NCBI GenBank assembly: GCA_029572965.1
Contig: JAKPQD010000271.1
Span: 39,155 to 103,154, forward strand
Source of the DNA: Bacteroidota bacterium
GTDB taxonomy: Bacteria > Bacteroidota > Bacteroidia > Bacteroidales > DTGW01
Direction of reading: 5' to 3'
Length of the DNA stretch: 64,000 nucleotides
In this document: positions 63,748-64,000 of the stretch, one piece after another
Layout: every line of letters begins with the position of its first letter
How positions within the stretch are numbered: the stretch's first letter is position 1
The notes under the pieces: model-generated
What the model was told of the DNA's origin: nothing
What the model saw: only the letters and a program-made list of their open reading frames with translations
Databases searched by the model: none
Program-made: the position numbers and the translations under genes

Positions 63748-64000
63748 GTTAAAACAGGCATAAATTCTTCTTTTCTATTAATTCGTAAAAAGGCTGTTGA
63801 TACGAAAGACTAATGGGGATATTGTTTTTCCCAATGATAATCCGTTTCTTTTCTATCGTATCTCATTACTGTCCCATTAAAATCTAAAAGAGTTCTTTGA
63901 AAAGTTTGAAATTTAGTTAGTTATAGCAGTTTTTCGATTAAACGGATTTCAATTTGCATTTTGCAATCTTAAAGATATTTGCAAATGCATAAGGATAAAT
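63748..64000. other. Intergenic end of window, no gene seen
   Basis: No frame of note, RNA motif or terminator is visible. A tiny minus-strand frame (about 63813-63869, MRYDRKETDYHWEKQYPH) is too short to support. Confidence 0.5.

Noticed and set aside
63813..63869. An 18-codon minus-strand frame downstream of tsaD
   Set aside because: It is too short and has no supporting promoter or motif.

Overview
The window comes from a low-GC member of the Bacteroidota. The evidence is a TAnnTTTG-type promoter with an upstream TTTG box, three proteins ending in type A type-IX-secretion (T9SS) sorting domains, a BtuB/BtuG corrinoid-uptake pair, a DUF5916 protein, and A-rich leaders in place of Shine-Dalgarno sites. 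No tRNA, rRNA, prophage, integrase, transposase or CRISPR array was seen. Gene content looks chromosomal, with only short non-autonomous repeats as mobile sequence.

Layout. (1) 1-4105, minus strand: vitamin B12 uptake operon (riboswitch, btuB, btuG, partial btuF). (2) 4391-4515: a MITE-like element. 4737-6212: citrate synthase with a well-formed Bacteroidota promoter. (3) 6514-9852: soluble hybrid histidine kinase with five PAS domains. (4) 10110-10898: small conserved-looking protein, 8-bp tandem repeat and RNase P RNA. (5) 10902-18058, minus: orphan protein, then a four-gene envelope operon (multi-TM protein, TolB-like propeller with a haem motif, PKD lipoprotein, phosphoethanolamine-transferase-like enzyme). 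(6) 18157-26448: chorismatase-like protein, anmK, secreted protein, M23 peptidase; then coiled-coil gene, zapA, a 6S-like RNA, rny; then a secreted esterase. (7) 26501-29140: DUF5916 outer-membrane protein. (8) 29587-49538, plus: queuosine-precursor transporter, followed by a closely spaced run of seven genes: MFS-HEAT-cNMP fusion, membrane SpoIIE phosphatase, TIR/DUF4062-like protein, membrane STAND ATPase with WD40 propeller, TPR/beta-barrel protein, lipoprotein and a 2342-residue T9SS surface protein. (9) 49693-56085: plant-polysaccharide locus (membrane AraC regulator, two GH5 enzymes, one GH10 xylanase). (10) 56225-62676, minus: tamB, exbB, exbD, tonB. (11) 62731-63747: tsaD.

How the genes fit together. 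The B12 genes form a riboswitch-controlled uptake route that needs TonB energy, and a TonB-ExbB-ExbD set is in region 10. The glycan enzymes are placed on the surface in different ways: one GH5 as a lipoprotein, and the second GH5 and the GH10 by T9SS. Four phased TTTGTAAA-like repeats at 21-22 bp lie upstream of the first GH5 and are a plausible operator for the adjacent AraC protein. The most unusual part is region 8. A phosphatase and a TIR/STAND pair, both typical of signalling or conflict systems, are joined without gaps to genes for an outer-membrane barrel, a lipoprotein and a giant secreted adhesin-like protein. This suggests an envelope-spanning signalling system that I do not recognise as described. 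Its function is inference only.
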